64,000 bases of DNA. Source: Owenia fusiformis (lineage: Eukaryota > Annelida > Polychaeta > Sabellida > Oweniidae). The DNA lies in assembly GCA_903813345.2 (NCBI GenBank), contig CAIIXF020000008.1, forward strand, positions 23,110,822-23,174,821. Reading direction: 5' to 3'. Each line of letters opens with the position of its first letter. Position 1 is the stretch's first letter. Positions 1-23,717 of this stretch are shown piece after piece. Under the pieces are notes generated by a model that ran no database searches, had not been told where the DNA came from, and worked only from the letters and a program-made list of their open reading frames with translations. The position numbers and the translations under genes are program-made.

Positions 1-2534
1 ATCTAATTTCCTTACTGCAACAAGGTTATTGTGATCATTGAGTTAATTTTTCAATTATCCTAATATTCATCCTCTCACCCACAGATGTCTCTCTTATGAA
101 ATACATATTCTATCATTATGACTCAATTGTATGTCATGTCTTTGGGTTCAGTAAAAACACAGAAGTGATTTACAGTCTTTAAAAGAAATTTCTCATTAAT
201 TATTGTTACAGGTATTAAATTAATATTTGTTATAACTTATAGCTGGGTATTTTATAATACAGCCTATTAATGGTATGGTATATTAATTTATGAAGAGAAT
301 GATATGCATTTATGATAACTGATAAATCAACTGTCATGATTTCTTATGAAACGATGTTTACAAATGTTACAACTCAATTCCAGTATAAGTTGGTATGTAA
401 TAGAGAGGTGATATCCTCAGCCTAACATATCTGTATTATGATTTCATAGAAAATGTGGATTTTAAACAATTCAAAATAAGTAAATATCCAAAGTATCTTC
501 AGTGGGTTTTATGTTATACAATATCAGTGGCATCCTGGTAAATAAAAGATAAAATAATTAAGATGTTCCTAAGAAAAATACCACCTGGAGAAACTTGTTA
601 AAGCAATAAATTGCATTAATATGCTGTATTCCCATGTACATTGTATATACAAAGGGATTGTTCCAATTTTTGTGGGCTCTAAATACATGTATGTGAGATG
701 CTAATGAACTAATTTATTCCAGAATGTGAGACAGCCATATTTCTCTAGTGTTGGCCCCTCATGTCTTGACAGACACTGGATTATAATAAACAACCCAGCT
801 CCTTTCTAAATAGAATGTGTTAAGTACAATAACTGGGGATCACATTCAGTTGACCTGTGAAGTGAATAATGCTTGAAATTGATCTAAAATTCATAGACCT
901 TAATTAGTTTCCTGTTAATCACTTCTCACAATACACTTGTTCGAGAAATTGTTCTTCATGAAAACATGGTTACCCTAATGCATTCCTGTCAATTCCATCT
1001 CCCTTAAACTAGAATGGATAACTCTTGGGACATTAGAGACTAAGTACATTGTTATTTCATCAATGCTTGAGAGTTTTCTTGAACTTGGAAAACAGACACC
1101 TCAGTTATCCAACGTGTGTTCATTGTATGTGTTGATTTTAACAAGGCACTCAATAACTGACGAAAATAGAATCCATTGATTGTTATAAGTGGTTTGATGA
1201 ATAACTATTCTACACAACTGTGATAAAATTACACCTCAAAGAGGTTTCAACAAAATGTCTCACAACAGGCAAAAATAATGAAATAAGATATTATAATTCA
1301 ATTAAACATGATAACAGTTGTAAAATTCTTAAACACAACAATAGACTTAAAATGGCCAGAGAGATTTGCCTGTTGCCTGCTACAAATGAGAGCTTCTCAT
1401 TTCCACCTCAAAGTATTCAAGATCTTACAATATTTTAAAAATTCAGAGTATAAATTCTAGCTTTTCTATTACAATTCTGCAAACAAGCTAGAAAAATCAT
1501 TAGCATTTTTGTCAAGCTTGTAAGTGAACTTATAAATAACCTGATAAATAAACTCAAATCTGATTAATTCAGAACTTTTTAAAACTAGGAAGTATAAGAC
1601 ATTGATGAGCAATTAGATCCAGTATCTTTCTTGTTTTTATAATACTGTATTTTATCCAGCTGCCATAGATGGATGCCCAAAAATAAATTATCTTAATGCA
1701 ATGCTTTAAAATGAAAATTAAGTGGAAAATAGTGAAATTTGGCAAATAATAAACAGAAAATGATCATATAGAACTGTAAAAAATGTTATAATTCTTTCAA
1801 ACTTAACAAAGAAATATGAAGATGAAAGAAAATATGCTAAAAGCTGCTCATCTTATACATAAGTGACAAGAAAGTAATCTCTAGAAATAGCTTTTATAGC
1901 TGATAGAAGGCTTTATGTGATTTATTCCTAATGCAATGTTAGATTGTCGCAATATTAAGATCTGAAATGGTCAAGGTATTCCCACATTTAATGGATTGGT
2001 CACATTGACCTACAGTAGAATTTATACCTCATAACACTGGTCTGTGCAGGGCCTTTATTTCTAAATATGAAATACAACCAACAAGTCTTAATTAGATACA
2101 ATGTACTGTATAAGTGGTAAATTTGCCGAATGGTCAAATTTTATCATTTTCCTAATTTTAAGTTTCCTAATGGCAAGAAACTTCCCATTGGATTACATTA
2201 TGAAGATTATATTTCCGACATTTAATTTTCTGAACCCGGCAAAAATTAGGCAATAGGCAAATTAAAGATTAGGGAAAATTAGCACTTATACAGTATCCAG
2301 CTGTAATAATATCTCATTCCTGATTCTAGATAAAATGACTCAGATGACTGAAGAATAAGAATTATTTTCAACAAATCAAGAACTACATATTTTTTATCCA
2401 ATATCCATACTGACAATTTTGCTTTGCATGTGATTGATACTTTCATAGATGAATGGCATTTTTGTTTCTGCTATACTTTTCACATACTTCTGTCATTATA
2501 ATTAAATATATGTATTTTACTTTTATGATTACAG
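1..2534. other. Non-coding stretch, probably an intron of the GPCR gene
   Basis: No exon could be recognised here on either strand. The open frames are short and resemble no family. The stretch ends at the acceptor used by the GPCR exon at 2535, so most of it is probably the preceding intron. The only structured element seen is the small inverted-repeat element at 2106-2293. Confidence 0.5.
2106..2293. mobile_element. Short TA-flanked inverted-repeat element (mariner-type MITE)
   Basis: The ends are inverted copies (CTGTATAAGTG... and ...CACTTATACAG), flanked on both sides by the dinucleotide TA. That is the target duplication typical of Tc1/mariner elements. The interior has no coding capacity. 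A diverged relative in the opposite sense lies near 11065-11250, inside a SEC23 intron, which supports a dispersed element. The assignment to mariner rests only on the TA flank. Confidence 0.6.
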
Positions 2535-2977
2535 GTGTGTTCTTTCTGTGTTGGGCACCATTTGTTATAGTGAACATGATCTCTCTCAGTCATAACATTT
2601 CCTATAATATGGACTCAGTGACACAATGGCTGCCATTCCTCAGCACATCTCTCAATCCATGGATGTATTCCCTGCTAAATCGCTCATTTAAACGTGGAAT
2701 GAAAAAACAATGGCGGAAAGTTAAGGATCGTTTCCGTAGTATGAAAGTTAAACCAGCGGAGAACAGCGTTGAAGAAAATGCAACAGAGCTTAAAACTAAA
2801 GCCAGACCTACATTGACACCAGTGACAAATTTACATGAGAAAAAGAATGCTGAGCTAAGTAGTCCTTCAAAAGATAAAAGCAAGACTGGAAAACAAGCTG
2901 GGATCAAGGTAAAGGAGATAGAAGCTGACAATGTAACGAACATTAACATTATATCTGATGGAAAACTTGAATGCTGA
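2535..2977 (+). CDS. Last coding exon of a class A (rhodopsin-type) GPCR
   Basis: This exon encodes transmembrane helix 6, extracellular loop 3, helix 7 and the cytoplasmic tail of a seven-helix receptor. The frame reads through FFLCWAPFVIVN, which contains the CWxP motif of helix 6. It then reads WLPFLSTSLNPWMYSLLNRSF, with the NPxxY motif of helix 7 followed by the basic start of helix 8. The tail is about 90 residues, rich in Lys, Ser and Thr, and ends at a TGA. The acceptor is TTACAG at 2529-2534, and the first two bases complete a split Gly codon. An ATG at 2453 lies upstream of the acceptor and is probably intronic. Helices 1-5 must lie to the left of the window or in unrecognised exons. 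The ligand class cannot be decided; an amine or orphan receptor is possible. Confidence 0.85.
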
Positions 2978-3345
2978 ATATGATGAACATCCAAATGGCT
3001 ATAATTGTTATATCTCTAGTGTTACCCATGATTGAAATGCCTTGGCGGGCATGTTTTGAAATGAAAAAATGCTCAAAGGGAGAAAGAGATATGAGATATT
3101 TCATTCAGTCTAGTAAGTAATAACATGACAAATTAAATAACATGGAGATAAACTTGCTCAACCCTTAATGTATAATGAATGAATGCATCCCACATATATT
3201 TTCCCAGCTGTTTATTTAAAACAGTATAAACTTGCAATGTATTCAATGTAGTAATGTTATGTATGATGAAGTTGACCTCCATATTGATTTTGGAGATGTA
3301 ATACTGTTTCTTGATCAAAAGACACTTTGCTAATCGAGCCTTTGC

Positions 3346-3351
3346 AATAAA
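3346..3351 (+). promoter_or_regulatory. Possible polyadenylation signal of the GPCR gene
   Basis: AATAAA occurs about 370 bases after the GPCR stop codon, a reasonable 3' UTR length. The hexamer is common in AT-rich DNA, so this is tentative. Confidence 0.35.
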
Positions 3352-4229
3352 GCTTCTACTAATTGCATTAGGCAGGAGTCTCGATTTTGATTCTTGAATT
3401 TTCTGAGTTCACTTGTTAACTAACAGTGATCATGTGACTATTTATACCACTGCAACATGATCAATTGTAATAAAGCAACTCGTTAAAATAGCAAACAGAT
3501 CATTAGTCACTATTGGTTGCTGCTAAAATGGACAGATTAAACCATGATGTAGATAGGATGTAACTTCCTTCAGTATTGAGCTAGAAGCTTCAAATAAAAA
3601 AAGCATTTTAAAGCTCTTTTCTTCTTATATCTCGTGGTTTTATTTTTATTGGTTATGGGGCTACGCCTATAAAATCCACACATTAATATGAGACTTGTGT
3701 CAGTTTTATGCAAAGAGTGAAGTATCTCGCATGATCACCACTTATCCATCTTTATAGCAACTGTTTAGCGTATGAAGGTATCACATGTCACACATGAAGT
3801 AAATGAAAAATACAAATAAATAAATAATAAAAGCTGCATATTGTACTTGAACGAACCTTAACTTCTTATGTGAATATATAATAAGCAAACCTGATAAAAG
3901 TCTTTAGACCTCACTATCAGGCCTCCTAGACTATCATTGACGCGAACATCAGTTCTGAACATAGTTTGTGAGGTCAAAACTGATGTTTGTATTTTGATGG
4001 AAGTCTATGAGGCAAAATAAATGAAGCAAAATATGGAAAACCAAAAAATCTGGCCAGAGCATTTTCTATGAATCTGTAAATTATACCTACTATAACAACT
4101 AGATCAAATCATAAATATTTTTTACAATAGTAAATAAGGAATGATGAATGACAACACATGTTTTATTCTATAGAAAATAACTTCTGAAACAAAAAGCAAA
4201 TTATATAGTCAAAAGTGTCATTAGACAGT
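3352..4229. other. Intergenic stretch without recognised genes
   Basis: There is no coding signal. A block at about 3558-3660 (containing GAGCTAGAAGCTTCAAATAA) is also present in both arms of the foldback element at 30724-31513, so at least this part is repeat-derived. The C-terminal exons of SEC23 would be expected on the - strand here and further left, but none was found. Confidence 0.45.
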
Positions 4230-4695
4230 GTGCCATGCTTATAGTATTCATACACCAAATACAGTATGAACACATTCGCTCCACTACTTCTTGAGTAAAA
4301 AAAAAATAATCGTAAAATAACGAGTAAAGGCAGCCATTTTTCAAGATGGCTGCCATGTGCTTCTTTAATATCTATATTTCTAGCTTTATCAATGTCCTAT
4401 ATAATTTTTTTACATTTTACAGTTTTACATATTGCACCTAAATTACTGTAAATTCAGCACTTAAATGACCGCCATTTTTAAATGAGCGGCCATTTTGAAA
4501 ATCGGCTTTCGAGCAGAACTTCTTCCCCCGTAGGGTATATGTGTACAAAATATGAACAAAATCGGGCCAACGGTATTTGAGTTATTGCCCGGACAGACGG
4601 ACGGACAGATGGACGGACAGACGGACGGACGGACGTACAGAGGCGTTCCCTATATCCCTCCGAACTTCGCTCGATGGGATAATTATAAAGATAGT
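4230..4695 (+). repeat. Dispersed repeat ending in a GGAC-rich tail
   Basis: Conserved blocks include paired GGCAGCCATTTTTCAAGATG-type segments, a run of GGACGGAC-type tetramers (about 4592-4635), and an end at TCCCTCCGAACTTCGCTCGA then TGGGATAAT. A second copy lies at about 16425-16992 with the same order of blocks. Degraded relatives are at about 53390-54222 and 63520. This is a multi-copy element of unknown class. The two short open frames over the tail, one on each strand, are repeat-derived. Confidence 0.7.
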
Positions 4696-5669
4696 AACCT
4701 GACTTTTGAAAATGTCACTGCCACTTCCAAGGTCTTCCAAGTTAAGTAATATCATGCTATTAAAGAAGAGAAAATGAATGTTGCATGAGGTACAAGCCCA
4801 ACATGTGCTCATTGAGAGGACTAATCTGCAATATTCATTTATATTCAAACATATTTCAAATTAAAATTGCTGCCTATAAATTTACAAAGAAACATCCTTG
4901 AACATTTCAAATAAATCCATCAAGAGGTACATCTTTATATGTGCAGACAAAAAAGCAGGAAGCCCCAGGCCACTAGCCGAAATAGTCATCTCTGATAATG
5001 ATGAGAAATGAGCAGTGAATTGAAGTCATTAATGATCAGGTGTTATATGAGTCACCTCTGGAGGCGTACACTGTGCCTTACATAACATCATCACTAAGTA
5101 AAACGTGCCAGCCATACGAAATACATTCAGTCATGTAGGTTATGAAAGAATGATCGCAACAATCTGATTGGTCCAGATGCTCCTAGTAGTAGGTTTACCA
5201 TGATGCAAATGATAGACATGAAGAAGGGCTAATTTAATACCTCAATTTCAGAGTGCTGGGAAAACATATTTTCATGTATAAATATCAATTCAGAATTTAA
5301 CAACCATGCAGTTATGCATTATCATATAATAGGTTATTTCAGGATCAAGCAACTGTGCCCAACTTGATCATTATGATACATCTGAATTCTAGGAAGTCAT
5401 GTTCCAGTTTATGTGGGAATATTCCCAAGAATTGTTAAATATGCAAAACATTGATTATTATGTTTGACTGTTTGGAATTGGAATATGAAAGTAAAGGGCA
5501 GAATTTCAGTCTGAAACATTAAGGTAACTTGAAATAACTAAGAATAAATCTTAACAAGGCACAGACGTGAACAATATCGTACCTAAAACACAGCATTGTG
5601 GTCTTGTTGACCAAGAAAGCAAGATGGCCGCAGAAAAGTTTATCAGCTCTAGAACTTATCACTGTGTAA

Positions 5670-6527
5670 CATATGTTAAAATTTGAACGGTTTGGCTTGA
5701 AACCTGTAGACAGGTCTTGAAAGTGAAGATTTTAGGACGGAAAATCCAAAATGGCCACCTTAAAATTTACCCAGAATGCCCAAAAACCAATCAGTTCTTG
5801 ACGTTGATATGTAGAAACATCCCTGAAAATTTCAGATGAATCCCTCAAATGGTTTGGCTGAAAATCTGTAGACAAGTCTTGAAAGTGAAGATTTTAGGAC
5901 AGAAAATCCAAAATGGCCACCTTAAAATTTAACCAGAATGCCCAAAAACTAATCAGTTCTTGATGTTGATATTTAGAAACATCCCTGAAAATTTCAGATG
6001 AATCCCTCAAAAGGTTTGGCTGGAAACCTGTAGACAAGTCTTGAAAGTAAAGATTTTAGGATGGAAAATCCAAAATGGCCACCTTAAAATTTACCCAGAA
6101 TGCCCAAAAACTAATCAGTTCTTGACGTTGATATGTAGAAACATCCCTGAAAATTTCAGATGAATCCCTCAAATGGTTTGGCTGAAAACCTGTAGACAAG
6201 TCTTGAAAGTGAAGATTTTAGGACGGAAAATCCAAAATGGCCACCTTAAAATTTACTCAGAATGCCCAAAAACTAATCAGTTCTTGACGTTGATATGTAG
6301 AAACATCCCTGAAAATTTCAGATGAATCCCTCAAATGGTTTGGCTGGAAACCTGTAGACAAGTCTTGAAAGTGAAGATTTTAGGACGGAAAATCCAAAAT
6401 GGCCACCTTAAAATTTACCCAGAATGCCCAAAAACTAATCAGTTCTTGACGTTGATATGTAGAAACATCCCTGAAAATTTCAGATGAATCCCTGAAATGA
6501 TTTGGCTGGAAACCTGTAGACAAGCTA
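5670..6527. repeat. Tandem satellite, 162-bp unit, about 5.3 copies
   Basis: The landmark CCCTGAAAATTTCAG recurs at 5821, 5983, 6145, 6307 and 6469, a constant 162-bp period. Units differ by only a few bases. Each contains AAAATCCAAAATGGCCACC and CCCAAAAACTAATCAGTTCT. Related but more diverged monomers form the array at about 48090-48725. A short GC-rich patch (about 6538-6570) follows the array. Confidence 0.9.
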
Positions 6528-6759
6528 AAAAGTGAGACCCGGCCGCCGCCTGCCCGCGGCCCGTCAAGCTGACTTCAATATCGTACCTCTTGTTAGGTAC
6601 GATAAAAAGTTAGAACCATAATACATATATACACATTATAAAGGCACTTAAATTATCACTGGCTGTGTTCATTCTATGTTGTCTTATTCCAATCTTTACC
6701 TTCAATTCCATTCCACTGTGGCAACCAGTTTCAAAACAATTTCATAAGAAACCATTGAA

Positions 6760-7545
6760 TAAATTGATGTTTTGTTGAATTACTTTACTTATTTTGAATT
6801 ACTTTGTTGAATCACTTTGCAACCCAGCAAACCATTGAATACATTGTTGTTTTATGAATAGCATATCACTTGACAACCCTGATTTAAAAACAAATCATTG
6901 GATACTCTGATGTTTTGTTGATGTAAATCACTTGGCAACCCAACAAACGATTGAATACATTGATGTTTTGTTGAATTAAAACACTTGGCAACCCAGCAAA
7001 CCATTGAATACATTGATGTTTTATGATCGGCATATCACTTGACAACCCTGATTTAAAAACAAACCATTGGATACTCTGATGTTTTGTTGATGTAAATCAC
7101 TTGGCAACCCAACAAACGATTGAATACATTGATATTTTGTTGAATTAAATCGCTTGGCAACCCAGCAAACCATTGAATACAATGATGCTTTATGAACGGC
7201 ATATCACTTGACAACCCTGATTTAAAAACAAACCATTGAATACTAGTACACTGATGTTTTCAAAACAGCTCATCACTTGGCAACGTAACAAACCACTGAA
7301 TACATGGATGTTTCTAAAAAAGCACATCACTTGGCAACGTAACAAATCATTGAATACATTGTTGTTTTCTTGAGGCATATCACCTATCAAAGTGTCAATC
7401 CAGGTTTCAAAACAAACAGTTGAAGAATACATTGGTTTTCTTGAGGTATATCACTTGGCAACCAAACAAACCATTAAATACATTCATGATTTCTAGAGGC
7501 ACATCAATCCTGATTTAAAACAAACCATTAAATACAGTCATATTT
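6760..7545. repeat. Degenerate tandem array (CATTGAATACATTGATGTTTT type)
   Basis: The phrase ACCATTGAATACATTGATG alternates with ATCACTTGGCAACCCA and with a variant ATCACTTGACAACCCTGATT, at irregular spacing of about 60 bp. Some neighbouring pairs repeat together, for example 6835-6960 and 7010-7135. The short - strand open frame over this block is an artefact of the repeat. Confidence 0.8.
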
Positions 7546-7760
7546 GCTAGAAGCATCACTTACCATCCTCCGATCAAAGGGCTTCAAAATCCAGAATATA
7601 TTCTTTCTTTTTACCCCCTGCGATAAGCAGTTAGCATTTCTACGATTAAGAACTCGCAATCTGATTGGCCGTCGCAACACTGCGACAGAAATCATGTATT
7701 ATTCATTGCGCATAATTAGATCACATGATTCAGTTTAATCGGGCGCTTCCAAATTGGTTA

Positions 7761-18469
<10,709 letters not shown>

Positions 18470-19439
18470 TTAAATCTGGAAGTAAACAAGAAGGAAAGAA
18501 GTTAATGCTCACTTTGTTGGTGATAAATCATAACTTAATCATCCATTCGTAAATTGTTCTTGATATAGGTCTAATAGATTTCATTGAAAAAAATAAGGGA
18601 ACATTGCCTAAAACATCTCTCCCTTGAAGTTGCTTTAGGCAGTTATTTTGAATTTTACTTATTCAATTTGATTACAGGATATTCACATTTTCAGCATTTC
18701 ATGCTTTATTTATCACTTGCAGCATTTTTGGAAAAAATGAAAATTCCCTGGAAAAACTCATGTTCATTTTCCAGTGTTTTGTCAAATTCCAGTGTTTTCC
18801 AGAAACTGGAATTTATTTTACTTTTCAAGTAAATTCCAGAGTTGTGGCCACCCTGTTAATATTTATGAACTGAATGTCAAAGGACGGGTGTCATTAAGGG
18901 CCCTTTTTAGCCCCCAAAGATATCTGATAATAATGCATATCATATTGAAGAAAAATCATTTGTGCTTTATAAAAATACAATTTCAGCGAATTTTGACCTT
19001 TGATGTTCACACAACAGTCATTTAAAGATCATATACCATTTTTGGTGGTTTTACAAAAAATTCTTTATTTATTGTTGTCTAAGTAAATAGTATATAAATA
19101 TTAACCAATTTAAATATATTAAAATGTAATATATGAAATACTGAAGAAAAGATACGATTAAAATTATTTTCATGGAAAAGCACATAGGGCAATATTGACA
19201 AAATGCAAATGCTATTTTGGTAGGTTCTGGGCTAGCAATGGGTACATTTCAACTGTGACTGTAATGGATTACTATTGACTTTTGTCAACATCACAGGGCA
19301 ACATTTAAGCAACTTAAATACAAGGAAAATCAAAGATTTCCTCTCATTTCTAAAACGAGGAACAAAAGCATGAATTCAAGGAAAATAAATGATGGCCTGT
19401 GCCAAAATATATAACATATGAGAAAGTTGTGGCACAGTA

Positions 19440-19590
19440 AAGGATATGTATAGGATATTATATGATTTTAAATGATTTTATCTTTATCTCTGAGTTGATA
19501 TCAAGATCTTGCCAAGTTAGCATAGCGAATTAGCGCAGATATTGATATGAATGAGTTGGATTAACACAATATCACGAAAATTCATAGGAT
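19440..19590. repeat. Palindromic MITE-like repeat, copy 4 (diverged)
   Basis: Begins GTATAGGATATTATATGATT and ends near AAATTCATAGGATGTTC. The centre has GAGTTGATATCAAGATCTTG opposite a GATATTGATATGAATGAG segment. Most diverged of the four copies in SEC23 introns. Confidence 0.5.
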
Positions 19591-21415
19591 GTTCGATTTT
19601 TCCCATAGTTGACCTCTAAAACTAAACAAAACATATCAAAACAACATCCATTCATCCCTGTGATGTCATGAAATCACTATGTAACAAAACACATCATATT
19701 GGTGGTAGTTTTCAAATCCCTGCCAAAAGGTGATATCTGTGAAATATTTTCCGTATTCCACAGATATCACTTTTTCCACGCATTTGCAAAATATCACAAA
19801 TATGTTTTCATGTTACCTAACAGAGTGGAACAGAGTTCAACTATGGGATAAAGAATAAAAAATAGGTACATAATTGAATTACCACTCCAAAAATATTAAA
19901 TATGAGAGTTTAAAGAAAGAATATTGAATATGAGATTCAAAAAGACAAGTGGCCTCATGTCCCACATTACCCAAACCCCAGATCCTCGATGTCATATATA
20001 CTTGTATACTGTATATCAATGTTATTTACTGGGAGGATTAAATATGGAGTGTATAGCAATGGTCAATACGATATTTCCAGATGGATATTTTTTCACTAAA
20101 AGCGGAACCCAAACTCAGTCATGACATAGAAGCTAACTTTTGCAATTAATAGAAACTTGTTTTTTATTATATTTTTGTGTTCTATATTTGAGATGAAATA
20201 ATATGAGATTCATTTCTACAATGGAACGAACGAATGTGAACTTGTATATTGAACTATACTCCTTTTCTGAATAAACAGAACAACATTTTATCCAAGCCAA
20301 TTAAGAAAACCAAGGCCAATGAGTGTAATTTATGCCCAGTTAAACTAACACAATAACAACTTTTTGTCTGGACTCACTTATTATGTAAGATGAATGAATT
20401 GTATTACTGTTTACTGCATTAAATGTCAAGTATACTATCTGTATTTAATTTCAAATGCCTATCTCACTTATCGAAGGTATACAAGAAATGTTATTTTGAA
20501 ACAAATTCAGCACAACCAAAACCATGTCCACATATATGACAAATCCAAGATGGCTGCCACAATTTTAGATCCATGCAGATGTGAAGAAGTTAGAAATACA
20601 CATGATCCACAAGTTCCATCCCCAATAAAATGGGAAGTTTAAGGTTTTCACACATATCAACTCTATTCCTATATACTTTATATTTGTGGTAAGGCTTGTG
20701 ATCTAGGTAAACTTAGCATGTTCATGTACCTCCTATCCTCTGAAGCTAAAAACAGAAATAGTGACTTCAATTGAGAAAAATGAATCTTATGGGCTCCATA
20801 TACATTTTGAGTGGCTGTCCGGCTAAAGTTAGATACTACTGATATTCTGAGATTGAAAATTATGTCAAGTTTAGTCCTCAGCCTCTCATAACGGATAACT
20901 TCGAGGTAATTGTGTTGTCACTGCAAAAACCTCTATTTCTTCATCACAAATCTACCATCTTTTGCATCTGTCAAAACCCTTCATTTCATGTTAATTTTCA
21001 GACTTTTGCTTGTGCCATCATTAAATATATATATTCAACTTGTTATTCAGAATATTTTAAGAACTTTTCATGAATGTTTTTATTTTCACACTTTTGAAAA
21101 AATGACTAAGTCAGAGAATGGCCTCTTAATGGCATGTCCCCTTTAACAATGAGTAACTTAGCCTTGGCATTTTGTGTGATCATTCTCAACAAGACAAGTC
21201 CTAACTTTTGCATATTTCAAATAGTTATGTATAATGTGCAGTAAAGCTGTGGCCTTTTGTAATTTAGGGAGTTTCAGCCATGTTAATTTTTCCGAAAATA
21301 ACATGGCAGAGAAGCATCAAAATATAAGAGGCCACAGATATGATAGCTAAACTAGAAAACAAACTAAAATAAACAAAAGTTAGGACATGTACATGTTTCT
21401 ATTTTTACATATACT

Positions 21416-22972
21416 CACGTGGGGGGGAAAGTCTACCCGTGTATATACAACCTACCACCGAGTAAGACACGCATATACCGCCAATCCAATGTTTGGTAAG
21501 GGACATCTCGTAGAAAAATGAACAATAAAGGTAATATATGTCACTATCAATTGCTTTGGATGGTTAGAATTGTTACTAAGATGTTCTAGCAGGCGGAATT
21601 GGCCTAGAATTATAATTGAAATATATTTGTTAGGTCCAAATTAAGAGATAGGTTAAACGTATAATGGTTTTCGATTTGTTTTTCTCATTCATACTCGCTT
21701 TAATTGATGATGAGCCATACATAAGACATACTTGGGCCGGTAAATGTATGTCATATGCATAATATATTAAGTATCAAAATATTAGGTCAAAATAGCACTT
21801 TTGAACAGCAAAATCTTCACATAAACTTTGTCCTAAAAGATCCGATGTTATCGGACATCGGACGATGTGATCGACGAGCAATATTATAAAGATCCGAAAA
21901 TATCTTGAGTAAATGATCTCAAAATCCGATTATATCGTCGAGTCTATGACATGCTGATGATGAAATAGTGTAAGGGTTACTTTTGGGAGTTTTCAAACCT
22001 TGATTTAATTGCCTTTATCAGAAGGGTTACTCGTTATTAATACTTTTGTAACATTTTGACTCAGACTGACACAACAGAAATTAGGCTATCAACATTGGAG
22101 GATAGGAAAAGCGCGGAATTGCGTTAAAAACAATCATTATCTATATTTATGGATAAAAATGAATATGATCTTTCTTCATTTTAGGAGAGTGAATGAATTG
22201 CATTTAAATCATTTATTATCCATATTTATTGATAAAAATAAATATGTTTCACGTTCCTAATCTCTACTACCTAACTCATTGGATCATGAGCATAGTCAGA
22301 TAAAAGTGGTGATATCATCAACAATGAAAATTATGGTGATTCGAGTGAAAGCATGAATTCAATGTTTTAAAGAACTTCGCGGGACACAGAAGTTGACGTA
22401 AAGTGCTGCGGGAATTATATCATATTAACAGGAATATTTGTGATATACTTCATGTTATTATATGATCATTCGAAAGCTTACTCGCTACCTCATTGGGTTT
22501 TACTCACAGTATAATCGGAATACCCAGGCGGTAGCATCGGGTCCTATTGAATCGTACTCGTGGTATAATCGGGTCTTTCATTTTCATCTTTCACCGGTGA
22601 TTTCAATGATATGTAACGTATAGCAGTGAAACAAATGTGATATATTTGAACCTATTGTATCTTTGAATCAAATAAAGTAAATACAGCCATGGTTCTTACT
22701 TATTTAAGATGTAAAACATCATTCTAATATTTAGAAGTTGAATTTAGCAATTTGATAGTAAATATTGCATTAAGTACTCATTATTCTCTAAACTTGAATG
22801 CCTGGAACAACAACTATATCGGTTACAAACAATTCTGTGTTTTATCTATTTCTCATATTGAGAAATTCAATATAAAACAGGAGTTTATTAACTTATCCCC
22901 TACATTTTCAGACATCTTCGGGTCTTTGCTCGGTGGTAGGTTGTATATACGCGGGTAGACTTTCCCCTCGTG
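21416..22972. mobile_element. DNA transposon remnant with about 46-bp TIRs and 6-bp target duplication
   Basis: The left end CACGTGGGGGGGAAAGTCTA continues through ACAACCTACCACCGAG. The right end is its complement with few changes, starting CTCGGTGGTAGGTTG. TATACT directly precedes the left end and directly follows the right end, giving a 6-bp target duplication. The interior is 1.5 kb with no long open frame. Lineages with 6-7-bp duplications include Dada, but no transposase is present to confirm that. Confidence 0.7.
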
Positions 22973-23037
22973 TATACTGTTCCAATATGGTCCTTTGATT
23001 GCTTATTTTTTAAATTCAAAGTAGTTCCAAACATTTA

Positions 23038-23465
23038 AAATTTTACTGTAGAGTCTATTTCACTGTTTAATTGCGTCAGTAAAACCTAAAAAATAAGAAA
23101 TCAAAATATCATTATGCAATAATATATGGAAAAATATATTCCTATTGTACATGAATGACATTTGTATATCTTGGATTGCTTCTAGTTTGGCTTATAAAGT
23201 GTATGGCCTCTTATATTTGGATGCGTCTCTGCCATGTTATTTTCAATTTATAAGATTAACATGGCTGGAATTCTTCAAAGTACAAGACATGCAAGAGGGC
23301 ACAGGCGTATTGCACAAAAAACTAAAAATCTGAAATATACAAATGTCATTCATGTACAATATGAATATACTTTTCCATATATTATTGCACAATGGTCTCC
23401 CGGTTTCTTATTTTTGGGGTTCTACTGACACAATAAAACAGTGAAATGGACTTTATATTCTTTTT
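23038..23465. mobile_element. Foldback element with arms of about 125 bp
   Basis: The left arm (from TCTATTTCACTGTTTAATTG through GTACATGAATGACATTTG, 23050-23165) is repeated in inverse order at about 23335-23450 (CAAATGTCATTCATGTACA through AATAAAACAGTGAAATGGA). The loop carries a segment also present, inverted, at 21255-21350 (CAGCCATGTTAAT ... ATAACATGGCAGAGA). Confidence 0.65.
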
Positions 23466-23526
23466 GCTTATTCTGGGAACCAATTCATATGGATAAAATA
23501 ATGAAATAACCACTTTATCTACTTAC

Positions 23527-23620
23527 CAGTTTGTTCTAAGCTATCCATCGGACTGTGAATTGTGGAACTCAGCCAAACACGACAATGAAGGCAACAACAC
23601 GATATTGATCTTAGTCAAAT
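23527..23620 (-). other. SEC23: Putative 5' untranslated first exon of SEC23
   Basis: On the - strand a short segment ends in a strong donor, CAAACTG|GTAAGT, at 23527/23526. It lies upstream of the coding exon, whose acceptor is at 18477-18476. Reading from its ATG (MDSLEQT) into the next exon hits a stop, so it would be untranslated or hold a short upstream ORF. The right boundary is a guess. Confidence 0.35.
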
Positions 23621-23640
23621 TTTTTGAAATTTAGATCGTC

Positions 23641-23717
23641 TATTTTGCCAGTCACATGTCTGATCACATGTCTAGTTACTAGTTGATATCACGTGACTTG
23701 TGACGTGTCACTCAACC
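23641..23717. promoter_or_regulatory. Candidate bidirectional promoter with E-boxes
   Basis: The stretch between the putative SEC23 UTR exon and a + strand ATG at 23718 has two copies of TCACATGTCT, a TCACGTGA palindrome at 23689-23696 and a CRE-like TGACGTGT just after it. TCACGTGA is the core bound by TFEB/MITF-type factors in vertebrates. Promoter function is inferred from position only. Confidence 0.3.

Larger units (their letters stand above)
18476..23526 (-). other. First intron of SEC23 (5' UTR intron), repeat-filled
   Basis: Runs from the acceptor just before the start-codon exon to the donor of the putative UTR exon at 23527. No coding exon is recognised. It holds a palindromic repeat (19440-19590), a hairpin near 19722-19777, the 46-bp-TIR element at 21416-22972 and a foldback at 23038-23465. 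The extent depends on the UTR exon being correct. Confidence 0.45.

Noticed and set aside
2602-2994. 130-codon - strand frame
   Set aside because: It overlaps the GPCR exon on the opposite strand, whose CWxP and NPxxY motifs are decisive.
5670-6527. Regularly spaced repeats considered as a CRISPR-like array
   Set aside because: Units are contiguous 162-bp tandem copies without unique spacers, and the DNA is eukaryotic.
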